64,000 bases of DNA from Dermatophagoides farinae (Eukaryota; Arthropoda; Arachnida; Sarcoptiformes; Pyroglyphidae), in assembly GCF_024713945.1 (NCBI RefSeq), contig NC_134683.1:2098501-2162500 (forward strand), given 5' to 3'. Positions 1 to 13,175 of the stretch are shown here, one piece after another. A model generated the notes under the pieces. It made no database searches, had not been told where the DNA came from, and was given only the letters and a program-made list of their open reading frames with translations. How positions within the stretch are numbered: position 1 is the stretch's first letter; every line of letters starts with the position of its first letter. Both the position numbers and the translations under genes were made by a program.

Positions 1-550
1 GACGTAAAATATTACCAATTAATGGTGTACGAAGATTTTCTTTACGTGAAACAAATGTTGGATTCTTTAATTTTAATATGAGTAAAATATCAAAAAATGA
101 TGAATGCGGTGCAGCGCATATGATCGGTGCCAAATGATCACGACGATCTAATGGTCGTTGATCAACCATACGTATCCAATAAAAACCAGCAAAAAATAAT
201 GCTGTTCGTAATAAAAATATGGATATATTTCGACCAATTTTACGTATACATTCTGTTTGCATACCAAACCATTGGCCAATGGCTATTATTAATAATGTTA
301 ATTTAGCTATTATAACGGCAATGATTATAAAACCAATGAATGGTGGTAAACGTATTATGAATAAAAATATGCCAATTGTATACGTATAAAGACGTAGCCA
401 ACCATTCATATGGCAATGATTGACAAATGGATTCACACTGATCATATCCAATTGTTGTTGTTGTCGTTGTTGCTGTTGTTGTTGTTGTTGTTCATCATCA
501 TTATTATTCATTGTCATTTGATTTTGATTATTATAAATTGGTTGAGCCAT
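1..550 (-). CDS. LPCAT-type lysophospholipid acyltransferase, N-terminal part (cut by window edge)
   Basis: The minus strand reads from an ATG at 548-550 without a stop to base 1, giving about 182 residues; the rest lies outside the window. A poly-Gln run (about residues 20-32) is followed by hydrophobic segments (about 55-95 and 108-125) and then APHSSFFD (about 146-153). This is the HX4D acyltransferase box in the form typical of LPCAT1/2/4, which normally reads AAPHS-FFD. The following VSRKEN and PLIGNILR segments also fit that family, where SR-EN..PLIG-LLR is block II. Members move acyl groups from acyl-CoA to lysophosphatidylcholine or related lipids at the ER or lipid droplets. Which LPCAT paralogue this is cannot be told from the fragment. 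The poly-Gln tract is encoded by a mixed CAA/CAG repeat and is probably lineage specific. Confidence 0.85.
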   Translation of the reverse strand, partial: MAQPIYNNQNQMTMNNNDDEQQQQQQQQRQQQQLDMISVNPFVNHCHMNGWLRLYTYTIGIFLFIIRLPPFIGFIIIAVIIAKLTLLIIAIGQWFGMQTECIRKIGRNISIFLLRTALFFAGFYWIRMVDQRPLDRRDHLAPIICAAPHSSFFDILLILKLKNPTFVSRKENLRTPLIGNILR

Positions 551-3155
551 TCTCTCCTGTCAATAATAACCATATTTTACTGATTTTATTTAGTTTTTTT
601 TTTCATTTTGCATAATTTCATTGAAAATCAAATGAAAATGAAACACAATGTGAATAATTGATTGTGTATAAAAAGTTCCATAATTAGAATTCATGATGAA
701 TTGACAAAAATTTGTTGTTGACAAACAACAACAACAACAACAACAACAATAAGGTGACTGGACTGCGAACTTTTGACGTTGTTTATAAATGAATATTATA
801 TGGTGAATGTCCATTTATGGTCAGTGATGGAAAGAAATTTTAGATTTTTTTTTTGTTTCTATTTCTAATTATCAAAATCCATATGATGAATAATAGAACA
901 ATCTACCCTGATTTTTGTTTTTTTTGTAAATGATGAATAAATTAAAAATGGAAACTTTATGCACAGAAAAAAATTGATAATGAAAATTTCTTCTTGTTTT
1001 TTTTTTGCTTTCAGTGGAAATTTTTTTTTTTTTTTTTTTGATTGATTATGAAACAACAGAAAAACTTGTTTCCAGTTTTGTCATGTTGTTGTTTTGTTTC
1101 TATATACACTAAAAAAAAAATTCAAAGAAAATCGATTCGTTTTAATCACGAACGTTGTTGTTGTTGTTGTTGTTGATCATCAGAAATCAGATCATTGCAA
1201 TATGATATGTTTGAATATCGTACACACACACACACACAGTAATTAAAGTGGTTGTAGTAGTAGTAGTAGCAAAAAAGTAAAAAAAAACATCCAAATTCAT
1301 TGCAATTGATAATGATTTTAGAGGAAACCAAAAAAAAAAAAAATTTTAAAATTTTGATTCTTTTTCCCTTTCATGGTGATGATTGGCTTAATTTCATTAT
1401 CTTTTAATGATGATGATGATGATTATAAATTCTGTTCATAGATTCTATTGTTTTTATTTCCTTTCAATTCAATAAAACACACACATACACACACACGTGT
1501 TTTATGTTCTCTATCATCTGCCAAAACTAAAAAAAAAAAACATAATTTTAACACAGTATCGCCTACGTTTACAATTTCTTAATGAAATACGAAAAAAAAA
1601 AAAAAATATTAAGAAATTGAATTGTCCTTCAACTTGAACATATACACAAACAAACCAGCCAACCAACCAACCAACCACACACATACATTGTGTTGAAACT
1701 AAAAAAACAAAACAAAACAAAACAAAAAATTCAATTCTCATTATCATCATCAATGATGATGTTATTATTATCATCATCATCATCATCATTATTAATAATA
1801 ATGATGATAATTTCTTCTTCTTTGGATCAAAATATGAGAGAAAAATTCAACGTGTGTACAATTACAAAGTCATACAATTGCCTGATCCTTTTCTCTTCCT
1901 CTTTTTCTTTAGTTGCAGTGATTCTTTAGTTTTCTAGTTATCACCATCATCATCTTCTATCACCATGGCCAATGTTATAATTCTTATTCTAAAAATGTTC
2001 TTTTGGACAAAAAAAAAGAAACGTTGTTGTGTTTATCATTTCTGGCATCATTTTTCATGTTTGATCCATTACAATCATCATCATACACAAATATATTGTG
2101 TGTGATGATCATCTCAATGGAAGATTCTCTCATAAAATATTTTTTTTTTAACACTTTCTCTTCAATAAGTATTTATTTTGTAAATGTTCGCACTCTCTCT
2201 CTCTCTCTCTCTTCCACCTGATGATAATGATCATCATACACACACGTTTTCGATACATGTTTTTTTTCTCCTTCCAATGAAAATTAAAAAAATTGTTCCA
2301 ACTTTTTGTTGTTGTTGTTGTTGTTGTTGATACAATTGAATTTTGAGTATATATGGCTATTTGCTGACAGGTTCAAAAATGAATGTGAATTTTGAAGTTT
2401 CAAGTAACTTCAATTGGCTCGCCCCTTTAAGAGATATACGTGTACACTGTGATTGTTCATAACGAATTGAATGGTCGCACACACACGCACACACTTGAAA
2501 TTGACACTAACAGAGATGAATATCGTTTCGTGATCATTCTGGCTGATAGCAACAGCGACAACGATGATGATGATGACATTTGAATTCAGACAGTCAGAAA
2601 AATTCGTTTAAATTTTTTATTACATAAAATCTTTCAAAATCTTTTTTCTTTTTTTTTATTTTTGTCATTTTTTTTCAAAGAAAAAAAAAATTCTCATCTC
2701 TTTATTAATTATCAAAACCCAACTAGAAGAAAAAAAAACAAGTTGTCATCCATCCATCCATCCATCCATTTTATTCATTCAGAATGTGTGTGTATGTGCG
2801 AAACGAATTCCTTATGATGCTGATGTTTTGACGCACACGCATTTTTCTTTTCTATAGTTGTGAATAATAATAATAAAAAAAAATTCGAGTTTTTTTGTTG
2901 TTGTTGTCGTTCTTGGTCGTTATCGTCGTCGTCGTTGTTGTTGTTGTTGTTGTTTATTATTATTTTTTTTGTCCAATATCAATCTTTTTCAATCAAATGC
3001 AAGGTTGATTCATTTGATTATTTCATGTCGATGTGGCCGGTTTGATTTTTTTTTCTGTGCTTGTGTCAATAAATTTTTTTCAAATTTTATTCTTTCATCT
3101 GTTTTTTTTCTGTCAAGAATTCTTGATTTTTAAAATTTCAATTCATCACCAAAAA
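551..3155. other. Intergenic, microsatellite-rich; no supported gene
   Basis: This divergent gap separates the LPCAT-like start and the secreted protein start, so it should hold both promoters, but I see no clear core promoter element. It contains (CAA)n at about 724-750, (GTT)n at 1153-1175, (CA)n at 1222-1239, poly-T at 1020-1039, (ATC/GAT)n near 1750-1790, (CT)n near 2197-2214, a CATC tetramer repeat at 2749-2770 and GTT/GTC runs at 2896-2953. The short open frames here translate to homopolymers and are not gene-like. Confidence 0.7.
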
Positions 3156-5874
3156 ATGAAACTAGAATTCATTCCAATATCGAATGTAAGTTGGCAATTT
3201 TTTTTGTCGTTTTTCTTCTACTGATATCTGACACACATGCACAGATATTGGTTTTCGCGGCCATCATTTTACATATTTGTTATGGTAATGATGCACAAAA
3301 TATTAAAAGCCGTACAATTGTCGATAATAATCGTTATGATGGACCATCTTCACCTGTTTTTTTCCACCGACAACGTAAGTTAATATCGAATTTTGAAAAA
3401 AAAATTTCAATTACAAAACCATTTTTACATCAAAACAAAAAGGAGCCATAGCTTCATTTCAAGTATCCGATCAACCATCTAATCAACAGCCAGAATTTGG
3501 TTATCGTCTACGAATGCCTAGCCAGGCTAATCCAAAAACATATATGGATTATAATCAAAACACTAATGTTGATTTAATGAGTGTTAAGCCACGTCCAATT
3601 ATTATTAAATAGAGGTGAGCAACAACTACCACTAGATTCATCACCATCATCATCAGAACAAATTCGGCCATCAGAATATTCAAGACATTATGATGAACAA
3701 CAACGAGAACAGCCTGAACCATTAGAACAATCAACATTTACCGGATCAAATGATAATAATTTCTATGTTGTACCACAGCCATCATCATCATCATCATTAT
3801 CTGGTAATGTATCGCAACCACACGAATCAGAATTACATACTACACCGAATCCTGTCCCTACTACTGAACCGGGAATCGTTTACTATGATTTTAATGATGA
3901 AAATCAACAACAAGTTCAAAAGCAACAAATTCCGCAACCACAAACAACAACAAGTCGTAGTTCAAGTGGTGAACATTCGGATCAAAGACAAATAGAATGG
4001 ATTCGTTATATTCAACGATTTCAACCAATTACTAATCCAATTTTTACATCAGGTTTTTTTTATAAGTTTCAAATTTTAAGAATTCATATTTATATTGTTT
4101 TTCAAAATTCAAAATTCTAGTTCCACAACAACAAATCATTCCAGCAAGTCAAATTCCCGTTGGTACACCGGTAATATTTCATCCAAATGGACCACAACCA
4201 GTTCCAGAAGCTGGTCGTCCCGGTGGTGCAGGTCGAAATCAATTTGTTCAGATTCCTAGACCAGGTGGCCCATTACAATCACAACATTTGAACGTTCCAA
4301 TTAATCAATTTCAACAGGTTGAAATTCCACAACAAAGAGTTGCCGTCGTACCAGCTAATGTAGCAACACCACAACAACCATTGGTAATTATTCCACAGCA
4401 ACAACAACGATATTTCCGATTTCAACTTCCAAGACAACAGGATGTAGCCGATACATCATATGTACGAGAAATTCGACCAATGCCAATGAATTTTCCCATC
4501 ACACAGATACATTATTTACAACCTACCATTCCAGAACGTATGAATTATATTATAATGATACCACAAATGAAAATTGTAAGTCCAGTAATTCGAATTGGTT
4601 CAACAGGCAACACCGCCCAGCAGCCTACGAATGTTGTTGGTTATAAATCTGTCAGCGAACCTGCTAATCAAACAGCGGTTGGATATAATTATCAAGTAAC
4701 ACAGGAAAAACCTGTCGTTACACAAACCCGAATTCATACACCGGTATTTGTAACCGATTTTAAACCATCAAAAGGTTTCAAATATACGGTTACACGTGAT
4801 GATCAACCAACGGTTGAACAACAACATCATCGTGGAGAACAATCGATGGTATCAATTCCTGTAGCTCAACAACCAATTGATAGTCGTCCTGCAGCAGCTG
4901 GTGGTGGTGATCGATTCTATCAGGTACCAATTCCAACTGCTCAACCATCAGCACAGCCAATTCGTCATTTCTATGTACCACCATATATGCATCCATTTCC
5001 AATTGACAATATAATGCGACCACCGATGTATTATTCAAATGAGAATTCATTATCCGATTATAAACGTGCAAGTCCCGGTGAAACACATACACTTCCTGTG
5101 GTTAGTAACCAACCAGCTCAAGGTGGACCGGTTACAATTACGATTGAACCAATTCCACAGGAAACGCCATCTACTGGCTCTCGATCAAGTCAACCAATTG
5201 TTTCAGAACCAGCTCCGGCCCAATCTACTGTTATGCAATCAAAACCAATCAATTTGGTAATTGATAAGAAAAATAAAAATTCCGGTCAACCATTACGACA
5301 AGCTGTTTTTGAACCAATCGAAAATGTTGCTTATCTATCCGATTATCCGGAATCTGATTCACATGGACAGCCAAAACAACAGCAGCCGATTACACAAATT
5401 GGACATTCATTGCGGCAACCAAATACATATGAACCACCAAATGAATATCAAAATCAAATTGGACAGCCATTACGTCAAACAGGACAAAAATATGGACATT
5501 CACCGCAACATGCATCGGATTCATTTGTCTCATCCGGACAACCATTAAGCGAAACGGATAATTATCTACCCATTTATGGTCCACCATCTATACAAAATTA
5601 TCAACACCAACAATCATCAGCCATTACAGATGAAAGTTCTGAATTAGAACCCGGACATCCGGATTATATAACTGGTCGTGGACATCAATTGAATTCGATT
5701 CACAATCCACAACAATATTTATATGCACCATCATTACCGCAACAACAACAACAATCATCTGTTAATACACAATGGCCTGTACAACAAAAAATAGATAATA
5801 ATCGTGAATATTATCAACAATCTATTGATGATGGTCATCATCAATATCATCATCAGACATCATCGAAAAAATAA
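3156..5874 (+). CDS. Secreted Pro/Gln-rich protein with GQPLRQ-type repeats
   Basis: I read four exons: 3156-3185, 3245-3374, about 3443 (or 3452) to 4054, and 4121-5874. The first two encode a signal peptide (MKLEFIPISN joined to ILVFAAIILHICYG, likely cleaved before NDAQ). The rest is low-complexity, rich in Pro, Gln, Ser and Tyr, with no recognised domain. Near the C-terminus (about 5280-5560) a degenerate motif recurs: GQPLRQ, GHSLRQ, GQPLRQ, GQPLSE. The reading frame changes once between about 3578 and 3612: the upstream frame meets a stop at 3607-3609, and the downstream frame is open only after a stop at 3578-3580. No plausible intron fits, so this is either a one-base difference or an exon I have missed. 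The donor at 4055 (GTTTTT) is weak, but both sides join in frame. Function is unknown; an extracellular, cuticular or salivary structural role is only a guess. Confidence 0.75.
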
Positions 5875-6194
5875 CGATGATGATGATGAAAAAAAACCAA
5901 AATCCATGATTGACAATCGAGATAAATCAATCAGCCAATAATCGACAATCGTGAAGAATTTTTTCTAATCAATGAAAGTATTGGAATTCAAAAAAAAACA
6001 TTTTTTTTGCCATCAAAATTCAAAATAAAATGCAAATTTTAATTTTTACAAAAAAAAAAAATAAAATAAAAATCTTTGCAGCCAATGTGTAATATGAATT
6101 GTAAAAACAAACCGTGAAAAAAAAAATCAAATTGACAACTTCAATGATTGTTTTTTTTGATTATTATTTTGGACAATTGAAAAACAAATCGGAT
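5875..6194. other. Convergent 3' intergenic gap
   Basis: The secreted protein gene (+) and the candidate chemoreceptor gene (-) converge here. AATAAA-like signals serve the plus gene (for example at about 6024 and 6061). The rest is poly-A/T. Nothing else is seen. Confidence 0.6.
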
Positions 6195-7577
6195 CTAATG
6201 ATTTTTCATAAAAATTTTATAAACAAGTGATAAACTTTTCATGTATAAAATGATGCACTTTAAAAATGTATTGGTTGTAATCAAATTCATACGATAATAA
6301 GTTAGTCCATATGGTTTTTTTGTATGAAATTTTTCATTATAATTTATCAATTTTAAATGTTCACGAAACATACGAAAACGTAAACGTAAATTCAATGAGA
6401 TTAGATGCAAAATTGATCGATGATGAATACCATGTGGTATGCTTGCTATAAGAAGATGGGCACCAAATATTCCAATAAATTGTTGTGATGCCATTATTGA
6501 CAACATGATGATGACAATTTGTTCTGATTTGGCAAATAATAATTGTATGACAATATATAGATTGAATGGTATGTTTGCAATCAAATACATGGTGAAACAT
6601 TTGGAATAAATACTATTCCAATTGCTTACAAATCGTACTGTTTTTGTATGTTCAATACGAAACCATTTTAACATTGAAAGTGATATAAAATTTTTATTAT
6701 GAAGATTATCCAAAAGAAATTCTTCCAATTGTTGAAAACGTAATCTTGTGGCAATTATACCGACCAGAAAGAGAAGACCAAATTGTAAAAGATAATGGAT
6801 TGTTGCATAATAAGAGCCCAATAAACAAAGAAACATTGATTCTGAAATAATCAATTTGACTGGTGTCATTAGCCAAGAATTAAGAAAAAATGATCGATTC
6901 ATAATGACCATATAGATCAATTGACATTGCCAGAATATGACAAGAAAATTCACCGCTATAATGGCTATTTGTACGAATCGTGATAAAAGTATTGCAATTA
7001 ACCGAGATTTTCGACACAATTCTTCCGGTGTACGGCCAGATCGATAAATGTTTTTGTTGCTGGCAATAAATTTATTGGATAAGTTGAAAAATGATTTATC
7101 CGAATGGAATACAAGTTTTCGAATTATATCTAATGTCATACGATGTTTTGTATTATAATACGAATATTCAATTGTTTTCAATGCCCAGAATATGAGTATA
7201 TAGAATAGATCGAAAATTGGATCGATTTTTTGGAAACATTTCATATCGAAAAATAAGATACAATATTCAAATGGTAGCCTGATGATCAACAAAAATGATA
7301 AACGTATTATTGAAATTGTGAAAAATAAATTGATTACACTATGTATAAGTGATGAATGAATAGTTGGACAAACAATGGAATGATAATCATCATCAAGATG
7401 ATGCCAATAATCGATTGGATTGACCATACGTATAAAGACAGATAAAAGTGGTAAGAATTTTTCTCGAATTTTTTTTCTCGCCATTTTCATCTGAACTATT
7501 GATTCATAATGACGATATTTTTTTTCCAGACAAACAAATTCAAATAACAAAAAATTTGAAATTTTATTTTTGAACAA
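6195..7577 (-). CDS. Multi-pass membrane protein, candidate chemoreceptor (gustatory-receptor-like)
   Basis: One open exon gives up to 460 residues. Internal Met codons (for example MKMARKK, about residue 30) are alternative starts. I count about seven hydrophobic helices: near residues 75-105, 115-135, 195-222, 237-258, 262-282, 330-355 and 362-380, plus a hydrophobic C-terminal stretch. It shares an arrangement with the plus-strand gene at 48496-50164: a charged loop with an HT/HY pair, then a helix ending IPFN, then a basic loop before a PYG/KYG segment, then a final hydrophobic segment near the stop. Length, helix number and this layout fit the arthropod gustatory receptor superfamily, but sequence identity to named receptors is too low for me to assert. 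Another divergent seven-helix family is possible. No introns are visible, unlike its relative. Confidence 0.6.
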   Translation of the reverse strand: MFKNKISNFLLFEFVCLEKKYRHYESIVQMKMARKKIREKFLPLLSVFIRMVNPIDYWHHLDDDYHSIVCPTIHSSLIHSVINLFFTISIIRLSFLLIIRLPFEYCILFFDMKCFQKIDPIFDLFYILIFWALKTIEYSYYNTKHRMTLDIIRKLVFHSDKSFFNLSNKFIASNKNIYRSGRTPEELCRKSRLIAILLSRFVQIAIIAVNFLVIFWQCQLIYMVIMNRSFFLNSWLMTPVKLIISESMFLCLLGSYYATIHYLLQFGLLFLVGIIATRLRFQQLEEFLLDNLHNKNFISLSMLKWFRIEHTKTVRFVSNWNSIYSKCFTMYLIANIPFNLYIVIQLLFAKSEQIVIIMLSIMASQQFIGIFGAHLLIASIPHGIHHRSILHLISLNLRLRFRMFREHLKLINYNEKFHTKKPYGLTYYRMNLITTNTFLKCIILYMKSLSLVYKIFMKNH

Positions 7578-8892
7578 AATATAATATGTGAAAAGGTAAT
7601 TTTTTTTTTTTTTTTTTTTGGTTCGATCAATTCAAAATTTAAATGAATTATTAATAGATTGATTATAGTCCAATTTTATGGCAAACTAAAAATGCTATTT
7701 CGTGAACAACAACAACAACAACGACGACGACGAAAAAAAAGAGCGAAGAAATTGCACAAATATATCATCTACCTGTTCCATTTCAAGAATCGATTCTTAT
7801 TTGCATTCATTAGTGTGTGCTTCAAACCAAATGACAAATTTTTCATATGAATACTGTCAAAATGCCACGAATGATTCTTAATGATAAATTTTTTTCGAAT
7901 GAAAAATAAACTAATGTTTTTATCTTTTGCAAAATGAATGAACCTTTTTTATATATTGATTGTATTCAAATTACAAATTCCCAATTCCTACTAACTCAGT
8001 AAGCATTTCTTGATGAGATAAACATTATTTTTTTTTTTGCAACCTGAATTCGTATTATTACTCAACAATCATCAAGGTGTACCGAAATCGATTGTGAAAT
8101 CGAACGAAAAAATCATCATAGATGCACGTAATGAGATGAAAAAAAAGAATTGCGTAAACACTTGAAACTAACCCAGTTTAAATTAAAAATCGATTAGTAC
8201 AGGCAAGAAAATAAAAATCTGATAACAATCTTACATGAAAAAAAATAATCTTCACTAATCACTGACATTGACAATTGCTTCAAAGGCAAAATTTACAATT
8301 CTTGAATGTGACGATATAATACAAAACACACACACACAGAGAAACACACAGATCATCATCATGATATAATATGTCTAGCTAAAATTGTCGACGTGTTAAG
8401 ATCGATTTTTTTTTTCATCGTCGTCGTCGTCGTCATTGTTGTTGTTGTTGTTGTTGTGGTTGTTGTTGTTGTTTTCAAATCCAATCAATCTAACACTTGT
8501 GATTTTGACATTCGAGTGATCATTATCATTTTATTTTAAAATCAGAGTATTTATTTGTCATTGATATTTTCATTGACAACGAGTGTGTAAATCATGGCCA
8601 CCAAATCGAAGATGTTTAAATGTTTTCTTTTTTTCATTTATTTTTGGTTAATTTTTCTGAAAAAAAATAAAAATTTCTGATACAACATAATCAATAATAA
8701 TGAACCCTGTGGATATATGATGATGATAATTGAATGAAAGGAATGGGAAATCATAATTTTATCTGAATTTTATCAGGATTCCTAAGTAGATGATGTGCAT
8801 GCATATATGGAAAATATTCTGCTATGATATATATAATTATGAGAATTGAATTAGGAAATTAGTTATATTTATTATTATTATTAGTAGATAGT
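7578..8892. other. Intergenic; no supported gene
   Basis: This gap lies upstream of the candidate chemoreceptor and downstream of the GNAT gene. It contains a poly-T tract at 7602-7619, CAA/CGA trinucleotides near 7708-7735, (CA)n near 8327-8350 and GTC/GTT runs at 8420-8475. The 63-residue open frame at 7659 is repeat-derived. Nothing else is supported. Confidence 0.6.
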
Positions 8893-9953
8893 TTAACAGG
8901 CAAAATCAGGAGAATGGCAGCAATAAAGATGATTATAATTAAAAGGCGGAATGAATTTCGTATACAATTTTTCACAACGACATGATTCATTTAAACCAAG
9001 TAGTTCAAGTGACCAACGGATTGTTTCAGGAGAATTATCGGTAGTAAAATATGCTATCTGATCGTTGGATGAAAAACGGCCATCCGAACGTATCAGTTCC
9101 GATAATAATATTTCACCAATCAATGGATCAATAGCGTATAATGGTCCGGGCATTGATCGACCAACTTTGAAATGGGAAAGAAAAAAAAATTCTATTTAAA
9201 ATCAGTTAATCAAATAATTGAAAATCACTAAATACTTGGATCTAATTGTATACAACCATAACCAACAATTTTATTATCATTGGTCATTGTATCCAATACG
9301 GCTAATGTGATTGTCGTCGTTTTGGCAAACATATGACGTAATAATTTAGAACGATTGTCCAATTGAACGGTTTCATCGAATTCAATAATTTTTTCAATCA
9401 ATGATTCATAACGATCAATATTGTCAGCCATCAATTTAATCAAACGATATCGTTGATCAAGTTTTTCAGCCGTACGTAATGATTGTATGTTTGGAGATTT
9501 ACCTTCAATAATTACCATGGATCGACCTTCTTGTTGACGAAAACCAGCACGATCTTTATAGATTTTAAATTTACTGGGTACAGCACAAAGACCACAATTA
9601 TCATCGCCAACTTGTTCCATACATTTTGAGAATAATTTCATGCCAATTCCAAGACCTTGAAATTGTGGTTCAACACAATAAAGTCCAAGAAATCTTGTAT
9701 GATGTGTGGTCATTGGTGCAGCACATGCACCAATCACTTTATCTGAATCTTCATCAATTGCCACAAAGAAACCGGATGGATCAGATTCATAATAACTTTG
9801 TACAACATTCAATGAATCATTGAGATCAGCACGAGAAAATATCATTACGGCCGGTTCAATTTCATCGAATTGCATAGAACGTATTGTCAATTTAAAATCT
9901 AAATCACTATGACGGCCATTTTGATGATCATGATTAACCATTGCAGTAGCCAT
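8893..9953 (-). CDS. GNAT-family N-acetyltransferase with C-terminal YitH-like domain
   Basis: Two exons, 9953-9236 and 9164-8893, join in phase 1 across a 71-bp intron to give 329 residues. The N-terminal half (about 20-150) has the acetyl-CoA-binding signature of GNAT enzymes, VEPQFQGLGIGMKLF, preceded by the usual strand with IGACAAP. A second, weaker acetyltransferase-like half (about 180-325) matches the architecture of the YitH / Acetyltransf_18 two-domain proteins common in nematodes and mites. The substrate is unknown. These proteins are usually cytosolic single-gene or expanded paralogues. The start ATG at 9951-9953 has no competing upstream ATG. The domain call comes from motif and layout, not a search. 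Confidence 0.85.
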
Positions 9954-12900
9954 TATGGGAAAATAAAATGAAATGAAATGAAATTTTGATCAAACAATTT
10001 CAGGATCAAATTCAAATCTATTCGAATTTTTTTCCACACAACAATAACAAAAGCTCAACAAAGATGACGTTATAGCTTGAGAGAAAAAAAAGCTGTCCAT
10101 TCTAACATGATTTTCAATAGATTTACACAAAACACTTGTATTTTTTGAAGCTATTTATAGATGTTTTTTTTCAAACAGAGACTATTTGATGGAAGAAAAA
10201 GAAAAAGAAGAAGAGAAAAAATCCAAATTTTTCTATTTCATTTAGATTTCATGAACAAGGAAGAGAAACAACAAGAAATTTCAAAGTCTGGTATAGACAG
10301 ATGCACACACACAAACATATCTGGCATTTACGATGTTGATTACGATGATGATTATGATGATGATGGCATTGAAAAATAATAATGATGGTCGAATAGCTAA
10401 AATGTTGGCATGAAATTATGTATGTATTATAAATTGTTTGTACGAGTATGTTTTGTTTGGATTGTTTGTTTGGATTGTTTGCTGTCGTCGTCGTCGTCGT
10501 CGTTGTCGTTGTCACAGCATATGTAAGCTGTTGAATCTCAATTTATATATTTCAATTAAGTATTATTATCAAGAATTATTATCAAATAAATTGAAAAGTT
10601 CAATTGAATCCAAAAAAGGAAATGAAAATGAAATTGAATTTCCGTTTTAGCAATATTTGATTCATCAATATGTATGTTTGTGTTAATGTTAATTTTTTTC
10701 TGATCGATATTTATTTATTTTTTTTATTGCATGAATAAATAAAGAATCTTCGGTTGAAAGAAAGAAAAAAAAAGAAATTCTTCACAATTCATAATTATCG
10801 TTTATAGACTATTCAAAAACGATATAAATGAATCGATAAAATCAATATTTTATCGAAAAAAAAAAATAAAAAATTTGTGAGAAAATTGACAAAAATTGTC
10901 AGCTGTATTTTTTTTTTCTTCTCTAGAAAAATGATTGACAATGAGATCTAATCGATGATGATGATGATGATCATGATCACGATGATCAAATGACAATAAT
11001 CAGTTTGATGATTTGGATGATAATAAATCCAGTTAACACTGGTAAATACTACAAACACAAAATACACACACACAATGTTTAAACATTAACCATCTGGATC
11101 CATTCGAATCGAAAGGAATCTATTCCATTCAATTTATAATAATGAATTTATTATTTGATTTTCAGGAATTTAGTGATCCTAGAAACATATATATACACAC
11201 ACACATGTGCATTACAAAATCATATGGATGGATTCAGAAAAGAATTAACACATTGACTCTAACATTAGAGAAAGCACACGTCATTTGCTATACACAGAAT
11301 CGATGCTACACACACACACACATGGCAACCAAGAATTCTGGATATACCATATGAAAACAAAATGATTTTTTTTTCACATAAAAGTTGTTTGTTCCTGAAA
11401 CCACTACCGTTCGGAACAACAGCTGAATGACCTTGAACTAGACCAGACATGACTCAACTCAATAATAATAAAAATGAATGCTGTATTGTATAGATTCATT
11501 GTCAATTCTTTGTATGATGCTGATGGTTCCATTTGGAACACTAACAACAAGGCACATGAACATCGTAGCTATATTGGACAAATGAAAAATGACTTGATAA
11601 TTTGATGATGATGATGTATATGGTTGATGATGATTATGATGATAATATTTGGTTTTTTATTGAATCGAAATTCTTCAAGGTCTTTTATACTGAGCAAAAT
11701 CGTCGATTTGATCGTGAATTCTTGAATTTAGATTCTATTATATTTGACATTATTATTATTATTTTCTATTAATTTTTTTTTGCATTAACAATTCAATTGG
11801 ATTGGATTTTGATTCTGAAATTTCTGAATTTTTTTCCTTCTAATCACATCTTTACATTTATATGTCAATTTTTTTTCAAAACGAAAAAACAAAAAAAAAT
11901 TTGGCCAATTTATCATGTTCAATGAGCAGAAAGAGAAAAAAAAATTCCAAATGAAATATAGAAAAAAAAAATACTTTAGTGAACTCTCTTCGTTCATTTA
12001 CAATGAACAAAAAGAAATGAAAAAAGATTGATCGCTGGTAATCGATAAAACAGGCACGTACACATGATCGATTAATCCGTGTGTTTCGTACTGATAATGA
12101 TGTGTAAGTAAGAGTGTTGTTATATCAATCACAGTTCAATAACAGCCATATTTCGCACACTAAACGAAATACTCAATTATTACATAACAAAAAAAAAAAA
12201 AATTTTTTTTTCGATAGAATCCCAGTTTTCTCTAGAAAATTCTATTAAAATCAAAAACAAAAATTCGTTTATCAATTGCCCGTAAGGCCTGTTTCACCTT
12301 GATTCTGTTTTTTTTTGTTTTGGTTTTGTTTTGTTTTTAATCGAAAATAAAAAAAAAATTCATGCACGATTATCTAATGTACAATATTTATGTGATGAAC
12401 AAAAACAAAAAAAAATATAAAAACCTGAAAACCAATAATTTATCAACCTACATCACATCAATGACGTTGATGATGTAGATTTTAAGATCAAGGACAAAAT
12501 GATGATTATTTTCACGATACAGACATACACACACACACACGCACAAAAAGTGCTTGGTTACAAAACTAACCCTTCGAATAATCGACCCCCTTCTTTTTCA
12601 CACAAAGATGACGATGATAAAAAAAAATTCCATTTTCGGCCTGTGGCCCATGACAACAACAACAACAACAATAATCAACTATACTATTTGAATGAAAATT
12701 TAAATTTCAAGTTCGATTCCATTAAAATCGTTCAATTGATTTAAAGTAAATGATGATGATGATGATGATGATGAATAAAACTTGAGTGACAAGGTAAAAC
12801 CCTTATACACTCGCTTGTAAGGAGGGACATACCTTGTTGTTGCTGTTGTTACGAATTAAAAAAAAAATTGTTCAAAATCTATGCTAAAATAATGATGATG

Positions 12901-13175
12901 ATGATGATGATCGTTATCACGACATTTGATTTTATCATTTATCAAATCAAAAATGTTCTTGTTTTTCGTCTTTTTTTTTTACTTTCACTGGATTAAATAT
13001 TCTATACATGAAAGGAGTGAACAACAAATTTTTTATGTCAATATGTGTATGTGTGTGTGTGTTTGATCTTATTCTTTATCTTCTTTTCTCATTATTCAAA
13101 ATATATTCTGTTGCTGGGCAGCAAAAAAAAAAAAAAAATCTAAATTTCAATTTTTTTTGAGGGTCTGAATTTTAT
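9954..13175. other. Long intergenic stretch; no supported gene
   Basis: About 3.2 kb separates the GNAT start (-) and the promoter of the structural protein gene (+). It is AT-rich with many microsatellites: GTC/GTT at 10485-10512, (CA)n at 11195-11206 and 11309-11322, GAT runs at 10958-10972 and 12752-12772, and CA repeats at 12523-12542. Short open frames at 10161, 10438, 11142 and 12499 are repeat-rich and lack conserved patches. I see nothing else. Confidence 0.6.

Noticed and set aside
590-3045. Many 60-90 residue open frames
   Set aside because: They translate CAA, GTT, ATC and poly-A/T repeats into Cys, Ser, Met or Lys runs and have no conserved patches or splice partners.
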